Below, in pieces: positions 58,606 through 64,000 of a DNA stretch of 64,000 bases. How positions within the stretch are numbered: the first letter of the stretch is position 1; each line of letters begins with the position of its first letter. The DNA is from Steroidobacteraceae bacterium (GTDB lineage Bacteria > Pseudomonadota > Gammaproteobacteria > Steroidobacterales > Steroidobacteraceae). Below the pieces are notes generated by a model. That model did no database searches. It was not told the origin of the DNA and saw only the letters and a program-made list of their open reading frames with translations. The translations under genes and the position numbers were made by a program. The DNA is taken from positions 58,165-122,164 of the forward strand of contig JAFMJH010000005.1 of NCBI GenBank assembly GCA_017853555.1, in the 5' to 3' direction.

Positions 58606-59331
58606 TCAGGCGGCCGGCGCCGTGGCGGGCGCGGCGGCTGCGGCATCGGCTGCAGCGGTTTCCGTGTCGACCGGGGGCTTCGACAGCTCTTCCTTGTCGA
58701 ACACCTCACCCTTGAAGATCCACACCTTCACGCCGATCACGCCGTAGGTGGTACGGGCTTCGCCGAAACCGTAGTCGATGTCGGCGCGGAACGTGTGCAA
58801 CGGGATGCGACCTTCACGCGACCACTCGGTGCGCGCGATTTCGGCGCCGTTCAAACGGCCCGACAAACGCACTTTGATGCCGAGCGCGCCGCTGCGCATC
58901 GTGCTCATCACCGCACGCTTCATGGCGCGGCGGAACATCACGCGCTTCTCGATCTGCTGCGCGATGCCGTCGGCGACGAGCTGCGCATCGAGTTCCGGCT
59001 TGCGGATCTCGGCGATGTTCAAGCGGATGTCGGCGACCGGGCGACCGAGCAACTTCGCCGTGTCCTGGCGCAGCTTCTCGATGTCTTCACCCTTCTTGCC
59101 GATCACGATGCCGGGACGCGCGGTCTGGATCGTGATGTTGACCTTGTTGGCCGCGCGTTCGATCTGGATGCGCGACACCGACGCTTCGGCGAGCTTCTTG
59201 CGCAGGAACTCGCGTACGCGGAAGTCCGTGTGCACCAGCTGCGGAAACTGCTTCTTGCCTGCGTACCACTTCGACGACCACTCGCGGGTGATGCCGAGGC
59301 GAATACCGATCGGATTGACTTTCTGGCCCAT
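58606..59331 (-). CDS. rpsC: 30S ribosomal protein S3
   Basis: A 241-aa S3: [20 protein letters not shown], a KH domain with [17 protein letters not shown], and the S3-C domain. The final ~20 residues form an Ala/Pro tail. S3 lines the mRNA entry channel. Confidence 0.97.
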   Translation of the reverse strand: MGQKVNPIGIRLGITREWSSKWYAGKKQFPQLVHTDFRVREFLRKKLAEASVSRIQIERAANKVNITIQTARPGIVIGKKGEDIEKLRQDTAKLLGRPVADIRLNIAEIRKPELDAQLVADGIAQQIEKRVMFRRAMKRAVMSTMRSGALGIKVRLSGRLNGAEIARTEWSREGRIPLHTFRADIDYGFGEARTTYGVIGVKVWIFKGEVFDKEELSKPPVDTETAAADAAAAAPATAPAA

Positions 59332-59334
59332 GGA

Positions 59335-59676
59335 TCAGTCCTTCCTGCCGTCGCTGACCACGACGGTGATGTGGCTGTTGCGCTTGACGATGCGAGCACC
59401 GCGACCCTTGGCGCGCGCGGCGAACCGCTTCAGCACCGGAGCGGTGTCGACCATGATGCTGTGCACCTTGAGTTCGTCGACGTCGGCGCCGTTGTTGTTT
59501 TCGGCGTTCGCCACTGCGGACTCGAGCACCTTGAGGATGATTTCGGCACCCTTCTTCGGCATGAAGCGCAGCGTCGCGAGCGCGTTGCCCACGGGCTTGC
59601 CGCGCACCACGTCGGCGACGAGGCGACACTTTTGCGGAGAAATCCGCGCATTTTTCAGTTTGGCCGTGACTTCCAT
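59335..59676 (-). CDS. rplV: 50S ribosomal protein L22
   Basis: A 113-aa L22. [19 protein letters not shown] and the tip-loop region [20 protein letters not shown] are conserved; the loop lines the exit tunnel where macrolides bind. Confidence 0.97.
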   Translation of the reverse strand: MEVTAKLKNARISPQKCRLVADVVRGKPVGNALATLRFMPKKGAEIILKVLESAVANAENNNGADVDELKVHSIMVDTAPVLKRFAARAKGRGARIVKRNSHITVVVSDGRKD

Positions 59677-59696
59677 TTTTCAGCTCCGGCTCGTCA

Positions 59697-59966
59697 TCAG
59701 GCTTTCTTGTCGCCCGAGTGCCCCTTGAAGGTGCGCGTCGGTGCGAACTCGCCGAGTTTGTGACCCACCATGTTCTCGGTGAGGAGAACCGGGATGTGCT
59801 GCTTGCCGTTGTGCACGGCGATCGTCAGACCGACCATCTCGGGCACAACCATCGAACGACGCGACCAAGTCTTGATCGGCTTGCGATCGTTCTTTGACAC
59901 CGCGACTTGCACCTTCTTCGCGAGGTGCAGATCGACGAACGGACCTTTTTTCAGTGAACGGGGCAC
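59697..59966 (-). CDS. rpsS: 30S ribosomal protein S19
   Basis: An 89-aa S19 with [20 protein letters not shown] and [20 protein letters not shown]. It contacts S13 in the head. Confidence 0.97.
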   Translation of the reverse strand: MPRSLKKGPFVDLHLAKKVQVAVSKNDRKPIKTWSRRSMVVPEMVGLTIAVHNGKQHIPVLLTENMVGHKLGEFAPTRTFKGHSGDKKA

Positions 59967-59993
59967 TTTTCGCTCCTAACCTGCGCGGGCCGC

Positions 59994-60830
59994 TCAGCGG
60001 ACCTTGTTCTGGCGACGTTGCACGATCATGTGCGTCGTACGCTTGTTGGTACGGGTCTTCTTGCCCTTGGTGTTCCAGCCCCACGGGGATACCGGGTGCG
60101 GATTACCCTGGCCGGACTTGCCTTCACCACCACCGTGGGGGTGATCGACCGGGTTCATCGCAAGACCACGAACCGTCGGACGGATGCCGAGCCAACGCTT
60201 CGCACCGGCTTTGCCGTAACTGCGCAGGTTGTGCTCGTCGTTGCTCACTTCGCCGATCGTCGCGCGGCAATCGATGTGCACCTTGCGCGTCTCGCCCGAC
60301 TTCAGGCGGATGTACGCATAGATGCCTTCGCGCGCGGTGAACTGCACCGAGCTGCCGGCGCTGCGCGCGAGCTGACCACCCTTGCCGGGCTTCAGTTCGA
60401 CGTTGTGGACGGTCGAGCCGAGCGGGATGTGACGCAGCTGCATCGCGTTGCCCGGCTTGATCGGCGAATCGGCGCCCGAACGAATTTCGTCGCCCGGCAC
60501 CACGCCCTTCGGCGCGAGGATGTAGCGACGCTCGCCGTCGAGGTACTTCACGAGCGCGATGTGGCCGGTGCGGTTCGGATCGTGCTCGATGCGCTCGATC
60601 ACGCCCTTCACGCCGTCCTTGTCACGCTTCAGGTCGATGATGCGGAACTTTTGACGCGAACCACCGCCCTTGTGACGCGTGGTGATGCGACCGTAGCTGT
60701 TGCGACCGCCGGTCTTGGACTGGCGCTCGGTCAACGGCTCGTACGGACCGCCCTTCCAGAGGTGTGACTTGTCGATCTTGACGACGAAGCGGGTGCCCGG
60801 CGACGTCGGCTTCATCTTGATGAGTGACAT
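59994..60830 (-). CDS. rplB: 50S ribosomal protein L2
   Basis: A 278-aa L2, needed for subunit association and peptidyl transfer. The conserved C-terminal [18 protein letters not shown] with the critical His is present. Its ATG abuts the rplW stop. Confidence 0.98.
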   Translation of the reverse strand: MSLIKMKPTSPGTRFVVKIDKSHLWKGGPYEPLTERQSKTGGRNSYGRITTRHKGGGSRQKFRIIDLKRDKDGVKGVIERIEHDPNRTGHIALVKYLDGERRYILAPKGVVPGDEIRSGADSPIKPGNAMQLRHIPLGSTVHNVELKPGKGGQLARSAGSSVQFTAREGIYAYIRLKSGETRKVHIDCRATIGEVSNDEHNLRSYGKAGAKRWLGIRPTVRGLAMNPVDHPHGGGEGKSGQGNPHPVSPWGWNTKGKKTRTNKRTTHMIVQRRQNKVR

Positions 60831-61153
60831 CAGGCCTTCCTCGAGGCTTCGTAATCGATGCTCTGGCCCGGCGCGAGACGCACGTAGGCCTTCTTCCAGT
60901 CTTGCGTGCGACCCGGCGTCTTGCCGAAGCGACGGGTCTTGCCCGGCTCGTTGACGACGTTCACCGCCGCGACCTTCACGCCGAACATGAGTTCGACCGC
61001 AGCCTTGATGTCCGGCTTGGTCGCATCACGACGCACGCGAAACGCGTATTGGTTGGCGTTCTGCATCGCGAGAGCGGTCTTTTCGGTGACGTGCGGCGCG
61101 AGCAGCAGATTGATCAGGCCTTCCTGGCCGAGCTTGGTTTGGACCGTGCTCAT
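60830..61153 (-). CDS. rplW: 50S ribosomal protein L23
   Basis: A 107-aa L23, the trigger-factor and SRP docking protein at the tunnel exit. [20 protein letters not shown] and [20 protein letters not shown] are typical. It overlaps rplD by 4 bp. Confidence 0.97.
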   Translation of the reverse strand: MSTVQTKLGQEGLINLLLAPHVTEKTALAMQNANQYAFRVRRDATKPDIKAAVELMFGVKVAAVNVVNEPGKTRRFGKTPGRTQDWKKAYVRLAPGQSIDYEASRKA

Positions 61154-61755
61154 TGCAGGCGCTCCTCGATGATTTTTACGGCGCCGACGGTCATCAGCAC
61201 CTTGTCGTAGCTCACGAGCGCGAGCGGGTTCAGCGCAGCCACCGGCAACACCGCCACATGCGGCAGATTGCGTGCGGCGAGGAACAGCTTCTCGTCGATC
61301 GCCTCGACGACGATCAGCACGTTCTCGAGCGCCATCGACTTCAGTTTTGACGCGAGCAGCTTGGTCTTCGGGGCTTCGAGTTCGAGCGCCGAGGTGACGA
61401 CCAGGCGATCCTGTCGCACGAGCTCGGAGAGCATCGAACGCAGCGCGCCGCGGTACATCTTGCGGTTGACCTTCTGCTCGAAGCTGCGCGGCTTGGCGGC
61501 GAACGCACGGCCACCACCCACCCAGATCGGGCTGCGCGACGAACCGGCACGCGCCTGACCCGTACCTTTCTGGCTGTGCGGCTTCTTGCCGCCGCCACGC
61601 ACTTCGGCCTTGGTCAGCTGGGCTTTGGTGCCCGAGCGACCGGCGTTGCGATAGGCGGTGACGATCTGGTGCACCAGCGCTTCGTTGTATTCCTGGCCGA
61701 AAGTCGCTTCGGACAGTTGCAGCTCGTTGGAGCCGCCAGCGATCTTGATCTTCAT
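61150..61755 (-). CDS. rplD: 50S ribosomal protein L4
   Basis: A 201-aa L4. The conserved loop [20 protein letters not shown] lines the tunnel. In E. coli L4 represses the S10 operon via its leader; here a structured leader lies before rplC, two genes upstream of rplW. Confidence 0.97.
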   Translation of the reverse strand: MKIKIAGGSNELQLSEATFGQEYNEALVHQIVTAYRNAGRSGTKAQLTKAEVRGGGKKPHSQKGTGQARAGSSRSPIWVGGGRAFAAKPRSFEQKVNRKMYRGALRSMLSELVRQDRLVVTSALELEAPKTKLLASKLKSMALENVLIVVEAIDEKLFLAARNLPHVAVLPVAALNPLALVSYDKVLMTVGAVKIIEERLQ

Positions 61756-61771
61756 GATCTATGGCTCCCGA

Positions 61772-62476
61772 TCACTTCTTCGGCTTGGCCGCAGCCGCGC
61801 CCTTGGTCGGCACGATGGTCTTGCGCTTAGCAAGACGCGCCGCCTTGAGCGAGGGACGCACGACGACCTGACCACCCTCGGCGCCCGGCACTGCCCCGCG
61901 CACGAGGATCAGATTGCGTTCGGCATCGACCTCGACGACCTTGAGGTTTTCGGTGGTGCGACGCGCGACGCCCATGTGGCCCGACATGCGCTTGCCCTGG
62001 AACACGCGGCCCGGCGTCTGACGCTGGCCGATGGAACCCGGCGTGCGGTGCGACACGGACACACCGTGGGTCGCATGGTGACCGGCGAAGTTGTGACGCT
62101 TCATCGTGCCCGCGAAACCCTTGCCGATGGTGGTACCGGTGACGTCGACGACCTGGCCGACGGCGAACAGGTCCGCCTTGATTTCGTGACCCACCGCCAG
62201 TTCAGCGCCTTCCTTGTCGGCGAGGCGGAACTCGAGCAGCGCCTTGCCCGGCGCGACGCCGGCTTTGGCGTAGTGACCCGCGGCAGCCTTCGAAACGAGC
62301 TGCGGACGACGGGCACCATAGGTGACCTGCACGGCGCGATAACCGTCGCGGTCCGAGGATTTGATCTGCGTGATGCGGTTCGGAAGAACCTCGATCACGG
62401 TCACGGGAATGGACTCACCCGCCTCCGTGAACACGCGCGTCATGCCGCATTTGCGGCCGACCAGTCCGATTGCCAT
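61772..62476 (-). CDS. rplC: 50S ribosomal protein L3
   Basis: A 234-aa L3, longer than the 209-aa E. coli protein owing to a basic Lys/Ala C-terminal tail. [17 protein letters not shown] and the [20 protein letters not shown] loop, which reaches the peptidyl transferase centre and carries the Gln/Arg-methylation region, are intact. It is first behind a separate strong promoter. Confidence 0.97.
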   Translation of the reverse strand: MAIGLVGRKCGMTRVFTEAGESIPVTVIEVLPNRITQIKSSDRDGYRAVQVTYGARRPQLVSKAAAGHYAKAGVAPGKALLEFRLADKEGAELAVGHEIKADLFAVGQVVDVTGTTIGKGFAGTMKRHNFAGHHATHGVSVSHRTPGSIGQRQTPGRVFQGKRMSGHMGVARRTTENLKVVEVDAERNLILVRGAVPGAEGGQVVVRPSLKAARLAKRKTIVPTKGAAAAKPKK

Positions 62477-62665
62477 ATACGTTCATCTCCTGCGCACACT
62501 GCGATTGGCGTGCACAACAAACCAACATTCCACGAACGAGGGAGACGACGCGAACCACCGGAACGGGAAGTCCCGGAGGTTTCGAGTGGTCTTGGCGGCA
62601 TTCCGCCAACCTCGCCCGATGCCGCAACTTGCGGCCCACCCCGGAAAGCCCGGGGCCAAAAAGGG
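62477..62665 (-). promoter_or_regulatory. structured leader before rplC (S10 operon leader candidate)
   Basis: About 188 nt of predicted untranslated leader contain at least three stem-loops: CCCCGG/CCGGGG (62639-62655), GCCGC-AACTT-GCGGC (62621-62635) and TTGGCGG-CATT-CCGCCAA (62592-62609). In E. coli an S10 leader upstream of rpsJ binds L4 to control the operon; this leader lies one gene later. A role in L4 autoregulation is inference. Confidence 0.55.
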
Positions 62666-62670
62666 GGCGC

Positions 62671-62699
62671 ATTGTAAGCGGCGAAGGCGGGGCTTGCAA
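62671..62699 (-). promoter_or_regulatory. strong promoter of the rplC-led S10 operon
   Basis: On the minus strand TTGCAA (62699-62694) and TACAAT (62676-62671) are exactly 17 bp apart. The start would be near 62664. The -35 half lies inside the 3' arm of a large hairpin (GGCGGGCTTGC with GCAAGCCCCGCC) that follows the rpsJ stop and could also slow read-through from tuf-rpsJ. Confidence 0.82.
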
Positions 62700-62747
62700 G
62701 CGATCGTTCAATCGCCGGCAAGCCCGCCTAGCAGTACTTTTTTGCTA

Positions 62748-63059
62748 TCAGTTCAGCTTGATCTGGACGTCCACACCGGCCGGCAGCTCGAGGCGCATCA
62801 GCGCATCGACCGTCTTGTCGGTGGGGTTCAGGATGTCCATCAGACGCTTGTGCGTACGCAGCTCGAACTGGTCGCGGGCGTCCTTGTCACCGTGCGGACT
62901 GACGAGGAGCGTGTAGCGCTCCATCTTCGTCGGCAGGGGGACCGGACCGCGAACGGTCGCGCCCGTACGCTTCGCCGTTTCGACGATTTCGCGTGCGGAA
63001 GTGTCGATCAGGCGATGGTCGAATGCCTTCAGCCTGATGCGGATGTTCTGGTTGGCCAT
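62748..63059 (-). CDS. rpsJ: 30S ribosomal protein S10 (NusE)
   Basis: A 103-aa S10, also the NusE antitermination factor. Conserved [20 protein letters not shown] and [20 protein letters not shown]. It follows tuf by 21 nt and is separated from rplC by 271 nt containing a promoter, so it appears attached to the str operon rather than to the S10 operon. Confidence 0.98.
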   Translation of the reverse strand: MANQNIRIRLKAFDHRLIDTSAREIVETAKRTGATVRGPVPLPTKMERYTLLVSPHGDKDARDQFELRTHKRLMDILNPTDKTVDALMRLELPAGVDVQIKLN

Positions 63060-63080
63060 GGGACCTCGGTATGTTCAGGC

Positions 63081-64000
<920 letters not shown>

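Overview
The window is a 64 kb piece of a GC-rich (by eye about two thirds G+C) gammaproteobacterial chromosome. Gene order supports this: ygfB-pepP-ubiH-ubiI diverging from zapA-6S RNA-fthC, tldE/pmbA diverging from darP, ssb diverging from uvrA, miaB-phoH-ybeY-corC-lnt, holA-nadD-rsfS-rlmH, and a full S10-spc-alpha ribosomal block. Coq7 together with UbiH/UbiI, and coq7 beside a Crp-type regulator, suggest a non-enteric aerobic lineage, perhaps near Xanthomonadales, Nevskiales or Steroidobacterales. That placement is inference. Nearly all of the window is housekeeping. I see no prophage, insertion sequence, CRISPR array or obvious defence island.

Layout. 1-931: end of ispG and phhB (+). 897-5278: ubiI, ubiH, pepP, ygfB (-). 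5348-8177: zapB-like gene, zapA, 6S RNA, fthC, an EVE-domain gene, a 20-codon Lys/Ala mini-gene in a highly structured transcript, and rpiA (+). 8216-9162: rplM, rpsI and tRNA-Gln (-). 9403-10757: coq7 and crp (+). 10738-12296: djlA and rpe (-). 12341-14568: purC and yihY (+). 14530-15876: pmbA (-). 15926-17895: a short darP, purE, purK (+). 17892-24992: holA, nadD, rsfS, rlmH, maf, rng, nitrilase, tldD (-). 25092-29569: a Zrg-type zinc ABC cluster followed by hinT and an iminopeptidase (+), with a candidate Zur box at its promoter. 29541-34067: VOC gene, leuS, lptE, zincin-like gene (-). 34172-36356: tandem cupin and MFS transporter (+). 36384-43602: ssb, miaB, phoH, ybeY, corC, lnt, degP (-). 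43811-46678: uvrA (+). 46636-47461: GNAT and a small lipoprotein (-). 47662-48999: pepQ (+). 49049-64000: tuf, rpsJ and the S10, spc and alpha ribosomal operons through rplQ (-).

The genes serve quinone synthesis (ubiH, ubiI, coq7), purine synthesis (purC, purE, purK), translation and ribosome maturation (30 ribosomal proteins, darP, rsfS, rlmH, ybeY, miaB, leuS, tRNA-Gln), pentose phosphate metabolism (rpe, rpiA), envelope biogenesis (lnt, lptE, degP), zinc uptake (zrg-like) and DNA repair/replication (uvrA, ssb, holA).

The points most worth following are: (i) the mini-gene at 7265-7484, which has its own promoter, three successive hairpins and a near-perfect terminator; (ii) a Zur-box-like palindrome over the zrgA -10; (iii) a recurring arrangement in which a -10 hexamer lies only 5-8 nt before the ATG, predicting many leaderless mRNAs; (iv) a strong promoter and structured leader between rpsJ and rplC instead of before rpsJ; (v) a lnt gene whose only plausible start is CTG; (vi) a half-length DarP.
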